Counted from the stretch's first letter, positions 27,725 to 37,642 are shown. The stretch is DNA of 64,000 bases from Tenacibaculum larymnensis (GCF_028829235.1 NZ_JAIWJY010000001.1:124001-188000), one strand, 5' to 3'. Program-made: numbers and translations. The notes: generated by a model from the letters alone, not told the origin.

Positions 27725-27757
27725 AAAAAAGCCAAGAGATTTAAATCTCTTGGCTTT
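27725..27757 (-). terminator. Terminator of the first M43 protease gene
   Basis: A 15-bp palindromic stem (27728-27742 with 27743-27757, core GCCAAGAGAT). The inner pairs must open to form the loop. The minus-strand tail is T-rich. Confidence 0.85.
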
Positions 27758-27808
27758 ATAATAATTGTAATAATTATTGAGAACGTCTTAAAAAAAGACT
27801 TTGGTTTT

Positions 27809-28840
27809 CTAGTTTAACATAGAAGCTCTAGCTCCTCCAGAAGCAAATAAAGCTCTCATTCTGTTACGTTGACCATCTGTAAACATATACATACAAGCAT
27901 CGTTTGTATAGTCCATATAGTTCATTGTCATATCAGCAGATTTACAGCTAACATCTGGGAAAGTTGGACATCCGTAGTTTGAAGCATCAGAAGATGGAGT
28001 ATCAGCTACGAAATCGTCTTGACGACATCTTCCGTCTCCCCAAATGTGACGTAAATTTAAGTAGTGACCAATTTCGTGAGTTGCAGTTCTACCCATGTTG
28101 TATGGAGCAGAAGAACCACCTGGTAAACTTCCTGCTAATAACACTACACCATCAGTAGAAGAGTTTCCTCCTGGGAATTGAGCATATCCTAAGATACCTC
28201 CTCCTATTTCACACACCCAAATGTTTAAGTGAGTTGATGGAGTAATTGGAGGGTAAGCAGCTTTTACAGCATCGTTAGTTCCCCAAGAAGACTTAGAGTC
28301 GTTATGTCTAAAAGTACCTGCTAATGTAAATTGAATTCCTGTATCAGTAGCATCATTGATAAAATCAGAAGCTCCTGAAGGAAGTTGATTTGTATTTGGA
28401 TTACTAAAGTCATCATTTAACACATTCATTTGTGCTTGGATTTGACTATCAGAAACACTATTTGCATTTGGTAAAACAACGTGTACGTATACAGGAATAT
28501 TAATAGTTCCTAAACCGTCTTCGATTGGTAATACATCCACATCTCCTCCACCAGTATCTCCACCTCCTGGTTTACCTTTCGCTGTTGTTAACTTTCTTGT
28601 AGCATACTCAATATTATACATTTTCTTGTATAATCCTGGGTTTTCTTTTACTTGTCTGTTTAAAACTCTCATTGAGTGACATTGCTCAGATCCTCCTTTG
28701 TGAGAAACTTCTTCAGTTTCTACGTAGAAGTCGCTCATATCAATTGATTGTTGAGGGTCTAACGCTTCATCTTTAGCGTTTTCCTGACATCCTACTAAAA
28801 CTGAGGCTGCTACAGCTAGTGTTAAAAAAATTCTTTTCAT
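27809..28840 (-). CDS. M43 (pappalysin-type) zinc metalloprotease lipoprotein, copy 1
   Basis: A 343-residue paralogue of the gene at 26519-27577. Signal MKRIFLTLAVAASVLVGC with lipobox Cys18, pro-region with the shared DMSDFYVET and VLNRQVKENPGLYKKMY words, a shorter Gly-rich linker (92-100), and the catalytic site HEIGHYLNLRHIWGD (His255, Glu256, His259, His265) with the Met-turn MNYMDYTNDACMY. The catalytic half is nearly the same as in copy 2, while the pro-region and linker have diverged. Codons here look more uniform than in copy 2, which may mean higher expression. Confidence 0.9.
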   Translation of the reverse strand: MKRIFLTLAVAASVLVGCQENAKDEALDPQQSIDMSDFYVETEEVSHKGGSEQCHSMRVLNRQVKENPGLYKKMYNIEYATRKLTTAKGKPGGGDTGGGDVDVLPIEDGLGTINIPVYVHVVLPNANSVSDSQIQAQMNVLNDDFSNPNTNQLPSGASDFINDATDTGIQFTLAGTFRHNDSKSSWGTNDAVKAAYPPITPSTHLNIWVCEIGGGILGYAQFPGGNSSTDGVVLLAGSLPGGSSAPYNMGRTATHEIGHYLNLRHIWGDGRCRQDDFVADTPSSDASNYGCPTFPDVSCKSADMTMNYMDYTNDACMYMFTDGQRNRMRALFASGGARASMLN

Positions 28841-29250
28841 GTTGTGAAAAATTAAAAAAATTAGTTATTGAAAAAAACTGCCTTAAAGGCAATAAACTCG
28901 TTAAAAAACTCAAAAGAGAAAGTTTCAACAATTAAATTGTTAAATACCTACTACTTTGACAATTATTTGAAGGGTTTTTTAACGATGTGCAATATATAAT
29001 TTTTTTTTAATGCTAAGAAAAAGTTAAAGAAAAGTTAATTTCTTAGGCTTTATCACTTGCGACCTTCCATTTTTTAACATTACCGAAATGTTAAAATTTA
29101 ACAAAAAGAATAAAAAAACGTCAATTTTAAACAAATTAAATCGTCAATACGATAATTTTAAAGTCAAAAAATCATTTTTTACACAACACAAACAGACTGT
29201 TTTAAAGTAGTCTAAAAAACATATCTTTACACTCTATTAAAAAATTAATT
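28841..29250. other. Gene-free divergent region between the protease and BI-1 genes
   Basis: 410 AT-rich bases. No reading frame or RNA gene is evident. TATCTTTA shortly before 29251 is one base off the TAnnTTTG consensus and may serve the BI-1 gene. Confidence 0.4.
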
Positions 29251-29952
29251 ATGGAAAACTCATTTAACTCAAAAGTGCTTGTTGCACAAGTATCAGAAGC
29301 TGATAGAATTGCATTTTACAAAAAAACTTACGCACATGTTGCTGGAGGTGTATTATTATTTGTTTTGTTTGAATATTTATTTTTACAAAGTGCTACTATT
29401 GTTGAATTTGCCTTATCTATGACGCAAGGCTATAAATGGTTATTACTACTAGGTGGTTTTATGTTAATTACCAACTACGCTGAAAGTACTGCTTTAAAAA
29501 CCTCTGATAAAAACTTACAATACTTAGCATATTCAGGGTATATCTTTGCTGAAGCATTTATTTTTATTCCGCTAATTTATATTGCGATAGCGTACACTAA
29601 CAACTTTGATGTTATTAAACAAGCAGGGATTGTTACACTATCGTTGTTTGTTGGAATTTCATCAATCGTTTTTATTACCAAAAAAGATTTTTCTTTTATA
29701 AGAGCTGGATTGTCAGTTGGATTCTTTATTGCAATAGGATTGATTATCGCTGGTGCTTTATTCGGGTTTAATTTAGGGTTATGGTTTTCTGTTGGAATGT
29801 GTGTGTTAGCAGCTGGTTCTATTTTGTATCAAACTTCTAACTTAGTTCACAAATTTTCTACAGATGATTACATTCCTGCTGCACTAGGGTTATTTGCTTC
29901 TTTAATGCTATTATTCTGGTATGTATTACAAATATTTATGTCAAGAGATTAA
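29251..29952 (+). CDS. Bax inhibitor-1 / YccA family membrane protein
   Basis: A 233-residue inner-membrane protein with about seven spans. It starts with a short soluble stretch (VLVAQVSEADRIAFYKKTYAHVAGGVLLFV) typical of the bacterial BI-1 group, and has the conserved AYSGYIFAEAFIFIPLIY segment in the middle of the protein and DDYIPAALGLFASLMLLFWYVLQIF at the end. Family members form Ca2+ leak channels or interact with membrane proteases; the role here is not known. It stands alone with its own terminator. Confidence 0.9.
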   Translation: MENSFNSKVLVAQVSEADRIAFYKKTYAHVAGGVLLFVLFEYLFLQSATIVEFALSMTQGYKWLLLLGGFMLITNYAESTALKTSDKNLQYLAYSGYIFAEAFIFIPLIYIAIAYTNNFDVIKQAGIVTLSLFVGISSIVFITKKDFSFIRAGLSVGFFIAIGLIIAGALFGFNLGLWFSVGMCVLAAGSILYQTSNLVHKFSTDDYIPAALGLFASLMLLFWYVLQIFMSRD

Positions 29953-29968
29953 TAAGAAACTATTATAT

Positions 29969-29998
29969 AAAAAAGCCTCCACTTGGAGGCTTTTTTTA
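29969..29998. terminator. Bidirectional terminator between BI-1 and sufS genes
   Basis: An 11-bp stem (29970-29980 with 29985-29995, core AAGCCTCC) with a 4-base loop, A-run on one side and a T-run on the other. Confidence 0.85.
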
Positions 29999-30021
29999 TT
30001 CTTATCTAAATTAAGTTCCTT

Positions 30022-31233
30022 TTAACTTAACATCATCTGTGCTTTCTTAACAGCACTTACCAATACATCAACTTCTTCTTTAGTATTATAAAAAGAAAAA
30101 GAAGCTCGTACTGTACCTGGAATACAATAAAAGTCCATAATAGGTTGAGCACAATGGTGTCCTGTACGAACCGCTACTCCTAGTTTATCTAAAATTGCAC
30201 CGACATCATACGGATGAATTCCTTCTAAATTAAAAGATATTACTGATGTTTTATTAGAAGTACCGTAAATTTTCAATCCATCTATTTTTTCTAACTCTTG
30301 CGTTGCATACGATAACAATTCGTTTTCTTGCTTTTCAATAGTATCAAAACCAACTGAATTCATATAATCAATAGCAACTCCAAAGGCTATTCCTCCACAA
30401 ATATTAGGTGTTCCAGCTTCGAATTTATGAGGCAATCCAGCGTAGGTAGTTTTTTCAAATGTTACAGTTTCAATCATTTCTCCTCCTCCTTGGTATGGTG
30501 GTAATAACTGTAACAATTCTTCTTTTCCATATAACATTCCAACACCTGTTGGCCCACACATTTTATGAGCTGAAGCTACATAAAAATCAGCATCTAATGC
30601 TTGAACATCTGGTTTTATGTGAGGTACTGCTTGTGCACCATCAATCAACACATAAGCACCAAATTTATGAGCAGCGTGGATAATTTCTTTTACAGGGTTA
30701 ATTGTTCCCAATGCATTCGACACGTGGTTACAAAAAACTAATTTTGTTTTTGGATTCAATAATTCATGATAAATATCCATTCGTAACGAACCATCTTCAT
30801 CCATCGGAATTACTTTTAAAACAGCTCCTGTTTTTTCGCATAACATTTGCCAAGGCACAATGTTAGAATGATGCTCTAAAGCAGATACAATTATCTCATC
30901 ACCCTCTTGTAAAATAGATGCGAAACCAGATGCTACAATATTAACTCCATGTGTTGTTCCTGAAGTTAATATAATTTCATAAGAATGCTTCGCATTGAAA
31001 TGTTTTTGAATCTTAATTCTGGCTTCCTCATACTTATCAGTTGCTTCCTGACTTAATGTATGTACACCTCTATGAATATTTGCATTATAATTGGAATAAT
31101 AATCAACAATAGCATCAATTACTACCTGAGGTGTTTGCGAAGTGGCTCCGTTATCTAAATACACTAATTTTTTCCCATGTACTTCTCTATTTAAAATAGG
31201 AAAATCAGCTCGAATTTTATCTATACTAAACAT
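30022..31233 (-). CDS. sufS: Cysteine desulfurase SufS
   Basis: Takes sulfur from cysteine for Fe-S cluster assembly through the SUF pathway; PLP enzyme. From MFSIDKIRADFPIL the protein has 403 residues, the usual SufS length. Motifs: LDNGATSQTPQ, NIHRGVHTLS, TSGTTHGVN, the PLP lysine in ASAHKMCGPTGVG, and the catalytic cysteine in VRTGHHCAQP. An in-frame ATG seven codons earlier (31254) lies upstream of a TAnnTTTG box at 31243-31250, so the later start is preferred. No other suf gene is adjacent here. Confidence 0.95.
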   Translation of the reverse strand: MFSIDKIRADFPILNREVHGKKLVYLDNGATSQTPQVVIDAIVDYYSNYNANIHRGVHTLSQEATDKYEEARIKIQKHFNAKHSYEIILTSGTTHGVNIVASGFASILQEGDEIIVSALEHHSNIVPWQMLCEKTGAVLKVIPMDEDGSLRMDIYHELLNPKTKLVFCNHVSNALGTINPVKEIIHAAHKFGAYVLIDGAQAVPHIKPDVQALDADFYVASAHKMCGPTGVGMLYGKEELLQLLPPYQGGGEMIETVTFEKTTYAGLPHKFEAGTPNICGGIAFGVAIDYMNSVGFDTIEKQENELLSYATQELEKIDGLKIYGTSNKTSVISFNLEGIHPYDVGAILDKLGVAVRTGHHCAQPIMDFYCIPGTVRASFSFYNTKEEVDVLVSAVKKAQMMLS

Positions 31234-31242
31234 GTAAAATAT

Positions 31243-31250
31243 CAAATTTA
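31243..31250 (-). promoter_or_regulatory. TAnnTTTG -7 box of sufS
   Basis: Minus-strand reading is TAAATTTG; only nine bases lie between it and the preferred ATG at 31233, so the leader would be a few bases long. Confidence 0.5.
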
Positions 31251-31302
31251 GCACAAAGGTAGGGCTTGCGTTTCAAATACAAACATCAAACAATTAAATT
31301 CT

Positions 31303-31310
31303 TACATTTG
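31303..31310 (+). promoter_or_regulatory. TAnnTTTG -7 box of the serine hydrolase gene
   Basis: Reads TACATTTG, 15 bases before the ATG at 31326. It supports that start over the in-frame ATG at 31266. Confidence 0.5.
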
Positions 31311-31325
31311 CTAGAAACCTCTCAC

Positions 31326-32651
31326 ATGAAAAATTTTAAAAGAATCCTTTTTCTTATTTTAATTGCCCTTGCAATTACTATTTTTTACAACTATCCGAAG
31401 CTAAATATTCTTGCAGGATACTCCGCTAAAAATACAGCTTCATCAGTATTTCTAGCCAAAAGAAGTTTAGAGTTTACCGATGCTAATGACAATAACTTTT
31501 CTCCTATAAATATTACTTCTGATGAAATTAATACAGAAGAAAAATCTGCTACAGGTTCCGTATACGGGTTACTAAAAAGAAAGGCTGTATACAGAGAAGG
31601 CCTTGGTGCTGTTTTAGTTACAGATGATTTTGACATCACCAAACCTCAACTCACTCCTAAACGTTCTAAACCAGACAATATCACTCCTTTTCCTTATGGA
31701 AATGCAAATCATAAAGACACTATTTTCACTAACATTGATTATACAAAACTAAATGAGACTATTGATACTATTTTTAATGTTAGAAATCAAACACGTTCGG
31801 TAGTAGTGGTATATAAAAACAAAATTATTGCTGAAAAATATGATACTGGTTTTACCAAAGAATCGAAGCAACTAGGTTGGTCTATGACTAAAAGTATTAC
31901 GGGTACTTTGTTCGGAATTTTAAAATGTCAAGGAAAAGTTGATGTTCAAGAAAATAACTTGTTTTCTGAATGGGAAAACGATGACCGTAAAAACATTACA
32001 ATCCATAATTTATTACAAATGAATTCTGGTTTAGAATGGAACGAAGATTACAATAGTATTTCTGATGCTACCAAGATGCTTTTTTTAGAAAAGGATATGA
32101 CCAAAGTTCAAGTGAACAAACCTTTAGTAGGAAAACCCAATGAAACTTGGAATTATTCTTCGGGAACCTCTAATTTGTTATCTGGTATTTTACGAACAAA
32201 ATTCGAAACACACCAAGAGTATCTTGATTTTTGGTATAGTGCTTTGATTGATAAAATAGGCATGAACTCTATGATTGTTGAAACCGACATGAGCAATCAC
32301 TTTGTAGGTTCTTCATACGCTTGGGCAACTGCAAGAGATTGGGCTAAACTAGGCTTATTATACCTACATAATGGTGAATGGAACGGAGAACATTTGTTTG
32401 ATAAAGATTGGGTAAGCTATGCTACAACCCCTACTCCTACTTCAAATGGTTGGTATGGTGCTCAAATTTGGTTAAATGCTGGTGGTAGATATCCTGATGC
32501 ACCAAAAAATATGTTTTCTTTTAATGGGTATAAAGGTCAAAATGTATTTATTTTGCCTAGTCAAAATTTGGTAGTTGTTCGTACAGGACTTACTAAAAAT
32601 GCAGACGTAAACACCTTGTTAAAAGGAATTATAAATTCTATTAAAAATTAA
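31326..32651 (+). CDS. Beta-lactamase-fold serine hydrolase (class C-like)
   Basis: A 441-residue exported protein of the beta-lactamase/penicillin-binding-protein-like family. It begins MKNFKRILFLILIALAITIF, an uncleaved anchor or signal. The nucleophile motif SMTK (SxxK) is in GWSMTKSITG, the second motif is YSSG in WNYSSGTSN, and the usual NSGLEW and ATARDWAKLGLLYL segments follow. Members hydrolyse esters, amides or D-amino-acid peptides; the substrate is unknown, and resistance to beta-lactams should not be assumed. Twenty extra codons to an ATG at 31266 were rejected because of the promoter box at 31303-31310. SdpI-like gene follows after three bases. Confidence 0.88.
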   Translation: MKNFKRILFLILIALAITIFYNYPKLNILAGYSAKNTASSVFLAKRSLEFTDANDNNFSPINITSDEINTEEKSATGSVYGLLKRKAVYREGLGAVLVTDDFDITKPQLTPKRSKPDNITPFPYGNANHKDTIFTNIDYTKLNETIDTIFNVRNQTRSVVVVYKNKIIAEKYDTGFTKESKQLGWSMTKSITGTLFGILKCQGKVDVQENNLFSEWENDDRKNITIHNLLQMNSGLEWNEDYNSISDATKMLFLEKDMTKVQVNKPLVGKPNETWNYSSGTSNLLSGILRTKFETHQEYLDFWYSALIDKIGMNSMIVETDMSNHFVGSSYAWATARDWAKLGLLYLHNGEWNGEHLFDKDWVSYATTPTPTSNGWYGAQIWLNAGGRYPDAPKNMFSFNGYKGQNVFILPSQNLVVVRTGLTKNADVNTLLKGIINSIKN

Positions 32652-32654
32652 ACC

Positions 32655-32996
32655 ATGAATCCTTTTTATTACGTGCTTTCTATAAACGGATTGCTTTTTT
32701 TATTCAGTGTTATTTTTCACTTTTTCCCACCTAAAAAGATTAATGCCATTTATGGGTACCGTACGAATAAAACTATGAAGAATGATACTATATGGCAATT
32801 TGCCAATGCCTTTTTTACCAAAGAATTTATGAAATACTCAGCAATTTCATTAGTTGCAGCTTTGGTTTTAGCCTTCATATCAAAAGAATTAACATGGCAA
32901 CCTATGGCAATTATGTTATTGTCACTAGCGGTATCTGTTGTTAAAACTGAACAAGAGATAAATAAGAATTTTGATCAGGATGGAAATAAGAAGTAA
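32655..32996 (+). CDS. SdpI-family membrane protein
   Basis: A 113-residue protein with three or so hydrophobic segments. INAIYGYRTNKTMKNDTIWQFANAFF is the SdpI-family signature (YGYRTxxSMxN...W..AN). Bacillus SdpI gives immunity to the SdpC toxin, but most family members, including this type, have no known toxin partner. The three-base gap to the serine hydrolase gene indicates cotranscription. A strong terminator follows. Confidence 0.82.
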   Translation: MNPFYYVLSINGLLFLFSVIFHFFPPKKINAIYGYRTNKTMKNDTIWQFANAFFTKEFMKYSAISLVAALVLAFISKELTWQPMAIMLLSLAVSVVKTEQEINKNFDQDGNKK

Positions 32997-33020
32997 AAAA
33001 TTCTTCAAGATGTTTTAATC

Positions 33021-33063
33021 AAAAGACCTTGATGTTTTTACAAAGCATCAAGGTCTTTTTTTA
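33021..33063 (+). terminator. Terminator after the SdpI-like gene; repeated after the megasynthase gene
   Basis: A 14-bp stem (33021-33034 with 33046-33059, AAAAGACCTTGATG) followed by seven or more T. The same arms recur at 36858-36901, so the two terminators form a direct repeat on either side of the gene at 33294-36812. Confidence 0.85.
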
Positions 33064-33293
33064 TATCTACTCATATCTTACATCCGCAAAAAAGCCAACA
33101 GTAAAAAATTGTTTTCACAACAACTTTAAACAAACACTTTAACTTTCTTTTTATGAGTTAAATACAACAATGACCCTAAGAGCAAACAAAAACATAGTAT
33201 ATTTACTACTGGATAAAAGTATTTGTTAACCTATATAACAACAAAATGAAGGGCCTGTAAAATTAATTCACATAATTAAACCAATTAATTACA

Positions 33294-36200
33294 ATGGCTT
33301 TACTCAACAACAATGATGGCTCTACAACAATTTGTGAGCTAATTAACAAACAAATGATAGCTCATCCTCAACGAGACGCTATTATAGACGGAACTACTCA
33401 TATAGAGTACACTACTTTAATTAAACGTAGTAATAAAGTAGCTGGAGAACTCAAAAGTAAAGGAATAAAACCTGGAGCTTTAATTGGAGTCTGCATGAAC
33501 CGTTCGTGGGAATTGGTAGCAACTCTAATAGGTATTATGCAAGCTGGGTACGCGTATATACCATTAGACCCTGCATACCCTAAAGATCGCATAGAATATA
33601 TGTTAGAACATTCTCGTACTTCTGCAGTTTTTGTCGACTCTGATATTAGTGCAAACCTATGTAAAAAAGTTCAAGAATTAATTTGGATTGATAAAATAGG
33701 CAACCATACAGACACAAAAATTTATGCGTCACCAAATGAATTAGCTTATGTGATTTATACCTCAGGATCTACTGGACGACCCAAAGGTGTTGCTATTGAA
33801 CATCAAAACCTAATTCCTCTGGTAAACTCTATGAAACAACTATTTACTGAAGACGATTTAAAAGGTACACTCGCTGCAGCTTCTGTTTGTTTTGACACCT
33901 CTGTCATGGAAATTTTTGGTACGCTATCATTAGGAGGGACTGTTATACTAGCCAAAAATGCGCTAGAGCTTACTTCTCTTCCTTCCGTTAATCTTATTAC
34001 AATGATTGTAATGGTTCCCTCAGCAGTACAAGCCATTATCTCATCAAAAGAATTGCCTAAAAACTTACAGTGTTTAGTGTTTGGAGGCGAAGCCCTTAAG
34101 CGCTCTTTAGTAAAACAAGTATACCAACATAAACCTAATTTAAAAATTTTCAATGCTTATGGACCTACAGAAGATACTGTATATGCTACCATAGCTAGAA
34201 TACATAAAGAAGATGAGCTTATTACTATTGGTACTTCTGTACCTGGTTCGCGTGCTTATATTTTAGATGAAAATCTTCAAATTGTTCCCAATGGAGAAGT
34301 GGGAGAATTACACCTTTCAGGAAATAAAGTAGCCCATGGCTATTTATTTGATGAAGAACTAACAAAAAAAAGGTTTATCAATGTAAAGTTTAACAACCAA
34401 AATACAAGTATTCGTTTATATAAAACAGGTGATTTATGTCGTTGGACTACTAATAATGAAATAGAGTTTGTTGGTCGCGCCGATCAACAAGTTAAAATAA
34501 GAGGACATCGAATTGAACTTGAAGAAATAGAAACAGTTATTGAGGAAATTGAGTCCGTTGATGCTGCCGCTGTAGCGATTTCTGAAGGAAATATAGGACA
34601 AAAAATATTAGTTGCTTACGTAGTTAATACTCATGGAAAAGAAGTAAAGACTACTGATGTAATATCCCACGTGCATCAATTATTACCCAAATACATGGTT
34701 CCACAAATTGTTAAACAAATAGATGAGCTTCCTTTGCTTCCTAATGATAAGCTTGACAGAAAAAAACTAACCAACCTTTCTATCGAGCTATCTTCTGAAC
34801 TGGTAACCGATGATTCTCAACACTATCAAAAACCTACAAAGCAACACACTTTTTCAAATGATTATAAAGAACACCTATTACGAACCATTCAAAATGAAGT
34901 AGCTAAACTTCTTACCATGAACAACTCAGCAAATGTATTGCCTGATGATTCATTTGACAACCTTGGAATAGATTCGTTAACCACACTAGAGCTCAGTAGT
35001 AGGTTAAGTAACATGTTACAGCTAGATATTAGTGCGTATGATATCTTTGAAAACCCTACGCCCAATGCCTTAATTAATCATATAATTGGCTCAAAAGAAA
35101 ACACCAAAGAAAACAAGAACTTAAAATTAAAAACAGATACGCTTACAAGTTTTCAAACCCATATCCAGTCCAGTCATCCTACTTTTCAAGCAGCTAAGGT
35201 TTCTGCATGGTCAGTAAACGATAAAAGCAAACTAGTGCAAGAAGTATTGCAAATGGTAAACGATACCCGTAGAAATCCATACAGTAAAGTGTTACTTACT
35301 GGTAGTGCTACCAAAGGATTAGTAGGAGACGCTTATAATGATGAAACACAAGAAGCAATTATTTGGACAACAAATCTGTACCTAGGATTAAATCGTGATC
35401 CTGAAGTAATAAAAGAAGCTGCTATTTCTTTAGAAAAGTATGGAACAGGTATGGGAACATCTGCTGCAGCCTCAGGTATGACGCATCAGCATCTTGAATT
35501 TGAAGAAGAGTTTGCTGATTTAGTAGGAAAGCCCAGTGCTTGCTTGTTTCCTACAGGTTATACTGCTAATGTAGGTGCTGTGGCTGGACTTTTAGGAAGA
35601 AACGACATGGTTCTTATAGATCAACTCTGTCATGCCTCAATTGTAGATGGAGCAAGGTTGTGTGGTGCTACTGTAAGAACTTTTAAACACAATGATGCTG
35701 AAGATCTAGAAGATATTTTACAGTCAGAAGCATCTCCGTATCGTACTATTTTAGTAGTACTAGAAGGTGTTTATAGTATGGGAGAAGGAGCAGCTCCAGT
35801 AGCAAAAATTGTTAAAACGGCTAAAAAATATAATGCCCTCACTTTAGTAGATGAGGCTCATTCTTTCGGTTTTTATGGTAAAGGTGGTGCAGGAATATGT
35901 GCAGCACAGGGAGTAACCGAAGAAGCAGATTTTATCATGACAACGTTAAGCAAAGCCTTAGGAAGTCTTGGAGGCGTGGTAGCTGCCAGTAAAGAACATA
36001 TCGACTTATTAAAATCATCTTCGAGAGCCTATATCTTTCAAGCTTCTATTAGTCCCGCTGATATGGCAGCAGCATTAACTGCATTAAGAAGACTGAGAAA
36101 AGATGATGAGCTACGTCAGAGATTATGGGATACGACTTACTACATGCGTCAAAAATTTGAAGAAGCTGGATACGATTTAGGCACTGGTGATGGTCCTATT

Positions 36201-36812
36201 GTTACGCCTCATTTTGCAGATAAAGATAAGCTTTACGCTATTGTACAAAAACTATACAAACTAGGTATTCAAACATCTGCAGTTACTTATCCTATTGTTG
36301 AAAGTGGAAGAGGGCGTCTTCGATTAATTTGCTCCGCCGCACATACCCGTGAAGATGTAGATAAAACATTGGCTGCTCTGATTAAAGCGGAACGAGAAGT
36401 TGACGTTTTACTTAAAGAACAACAAAAAGATAAAAGAAACACAACTGTTTCTTTTTCTGAATTAGAAAATTGGGCTAAAAGTTTTTCATACTACTTAAAA
36501 ACAGTAATCAATGAAAACACACCTAACTTAGCTATAGAGTTAAAAAACAATGAAAATCCTGACACTATATCTATCTTAATAAAAGATAACAAGGTTACTC
36601 TTAATCATAACTCTACTTATGAACTACCTACTTGTTCTCTACTTATAAGTGAAAAAGCTGCTATAGACGCTTTAGAGTCTTTTAATATTCAAGACTTATT
36701 AAGTACTATTTCAAATGGTTATTGTACTTTAAAAGGTCAAATAGAGCCTTTTGTTTGGCTAATTGGGCGTATTTCAGAATATGATAAAGCTACTGTTTTA
36801 CAAGTAAATTAA
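33294..36812 (+). CDS. Hybrid megasynthase: adenylation, carrier, alpha-oxoamine synthase and SCP2-like domains
   Basis: A 1172-residue single-chain natural-product enzyme. Residues about 10-495: NRPS adenylation domain ([10 protein letters not shown] at 156-165, NAYGPTE near 287-293, [22 protein letters not shown], and [11 protein letters not shown] with the core Lys). Residues 525-600: carrier domain with LGIDSL (Ser561 for phosphopantetheine). Residues 640-1035: PLP-dependent alpha-oxoamine synthase ([21 protein letters not shown], and Lys887 in TLSKALGS). Residues 1050-1165: SCP2 sterol-carrier-like domain. The likely reaction is transfer of a loaded acyl or aminoacyl group to an amino acid with loss of CO2, giving an aminoketone. 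Asp201 occupies the usual amino-acid-binding position, so an amino acid substrate is plausible. No condensation, thioesterase or transporter gene is adjacent. Confidence 0.9.
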   Translation: MALLNNNDGSTTICELINKQMIAHPQRDAIIDGTTHIEYTTLIKRSNKVAGELKSKGIKPGALIGVCMNRSWELVATLIGIMQAGYAYIPLDPAYPKDRIEYMLEHSRTSAVFVDSDISANLCKKVQELIWIDKIGNHTDTKIYASPNELAYVIYTSGSTGRPKGVAIEHQNLIPLVNSMKQLFTEDDLKGTLAAASVCFDTSVMEIFGTLSLGGTVILAKNALELTSLPSVNLITMIVMVPSAVQAIISSKELPKNLQCLVFGGEALKRSLVKQVYQHKPNLKIFNAYGPTEDTVYATIARIHKEDELITIGTSVPGSRAYILDENLQIVPNGEVGELHLSGNKVAHGYLFDEELTKKRFINVKFNNQNTSIRLYKTGDLCRWTTNNEIEFVGRADQQVKIRGHRIELEEIETVIEEIESVDAAAVAISEGNIGQKILVAYVVNTHGKEVKTTDVISHVHQLLPKYMVPQIVKQIDELPLLPNDKLDRKKLTNLSIELSSELVTDDSQHYQKPTKQHTFSNDYKEHLLRTIQNEVAKLLTMNNSANVLPDDSFDNLGIDSLTTLELSSRLSNMLQLDISAYDIFENPTPNALINHIIGSKENTKENKNLKLKTDTLTSFQTHIQSSHPTFQAAKVSAWSVNDKSKLVQEVLQMVNDTRRNPYSKVLLTGSATKGLVGDAYNDETQEAIIWTTNLYLGLNRDPEVIKEAAISLEKYGTGMGTSAAASGMTHQHLEFEEEFADLVGKPSACLFPTGYTANVGAVAGLLGRNDMVLIDQLCHASIVDGARLCGATVRTFKHNDAEDLEDILQSEASPYRTILVVLEGVYSMGEGAAPVAKIVKTAKKYNALTLVDEAHSFGFYGKGGAGICAAQGVTEEADFIMTTLSKALGSLGGVVAASKEHIDLLKSSSRAYIFQASISPADMAAALTALRRLRKDDELRQRLWDTTYYMRQKFEEAGYDLGTGDGPIVTPHFADKDKLYAIVQKLYKLGIQTSAVTYPIVESGRGRLRLICSAAHTREDVDKTLAALIKAEREVDVLLKEQQKDKRNTTVSFSELENWAKSFSYYLKTVINENTPNLAIELKNNENPDTISILIKDNKVTLNHNSTYELPTCSLLISEKAAIDALESFNIQDLLSTISNGYCTLKGQIEPFVWLIGRISEYDKATVLQVN

Positions 36813-36857
36813 CGAGTATTCATATTCTTAAGACAAACTTATCTAAACGTTTTAACT

Positions 36858-36901
36858 AAAAGACCTTGATGTTTTTGTAAAAACATCAAGGTCTTTTTTT
36901 A
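36858..36901 (+). terminator. Terminator after the megasynthase gene
   Basis: An 18-bp stem (36859-36876 with 36879-36896, AAAGACCTTGATGTTTTT) followed by a T-run. The preceding GTTTTAAC and the stem repeat the terminator at 33021-33063 with few changes. Confidence 0.88.
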
Positions 36902-36939
36902 AACTCATACGTGTCTTTTTTATTGACCGTCTTAATTCA

Positions 36940-37617
36940 TTATTTTTTATACTCTTCTTTAAGCAGTGTAATATCATCAATAATTTTCTGCATATTTTCT
37001 TTTTTGGTTCCATCATACGAACCTCTTATACGTCCCTCTTTGTCAATTAACACAAAGTTTTCAGTATGAACCCAGTCATTCTCTCCCCCATCACCTTCAT
37101 CCAACACAGCAAAATAGTGCTTTCGTGCTAAGTTGTAAATATGTTTCTTTTTTCCTGTAGTTACATTCCATTTTCCATCAATCACACCTTTTTCATCAGC
37201 ATACTTTCGTAATTGTGGTACGCTATCCATTACTGGAGTTACGGAGTGTGACAAAAACATAATATCGTCATCATTTTTATAATGTTCTTGCAGCTCACTC
37301 ATATTATACGCCATCGCAATACAAATAGTTTGACAACGGGTAAAAAAGAAATCAGCTATATATATCTTTCCTTTATAATCAGCGTTCGTAATGGTATCTC
37401 CATTCTGGTTAATTAAGGTAAAATCTCCTACTCTATGGTTTTTTGTTCTATTTCTCACAGAAGCATCAACCAATTTTGGATTAATATCAGCAGGGTTATA
37501 AATAGGCAACTTTTTGTCAACCTTTACTAAGTGATAAAAAACAGGTACACCAATAGCACAGAAAACTAAAATAAAAATTAAGGTGCTTTTTGACTTTTTA
37601 AAGAATTTAAAATCCAC
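36940..37617 (-). CDS. SCO1/SenC-family copper chaperone or thiol protein
   Basis: A 225-residue protein anchored by an N-terminal segment (STLIFILVFCAIGVPVFYHLV) with a thioredoxin-fold domain outside the membrane. It has the SCO CxxxC motif (FFTRCQTICIAM) and the distal His (DWVHTENFVLID) that together bind copper. In the family it helps to build the CuA site of cytochrome c oxidase or acts as a thiol reductase. No oxidase gene is adjacent in the window. It is divergent from rseP, with both promoters in a 160-base gap. Confidence 0.92.
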   Translation of the reverse strand: MDFKFFKKSKSTLIFILVFCAIGVPVFYHLVKVDKKLPIYNPADINPKLVDASVRNRTKNHRVGDFTLINQNGDTITNADYKGKIYIADFFFTRCQTICIAMAYNMSELQEHYKNDDDIMFLSHSVTPVMDSVPQLRKYADEKGVIDGKWNVTTGKKKHIYNLARKHYFAVLDEGDGGENDWVHTENFVLIDKEGRIRGSYDGTKKENMQKIIDDITLLKEEYKK

Positions 37618-37634
37618 AGTACTAAAATTTTCTG

Positions 37635-37642
37635 CAAAAATA
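37635..37642 (-). promoter_or_regulatory. TAnnTTTG -7 box of the SCO gene
   Basis: Minus-strand reading is TATTTTTG, 18 bases from the start at 37617. Confidence 0.5.

Noticed and set aside
31266..31325. Upstream start for the serine hydrolase
   Set aside because: It lies before the TACATTTG box at 31303-31310, and the later start gives a clean signal/anchor sequence.
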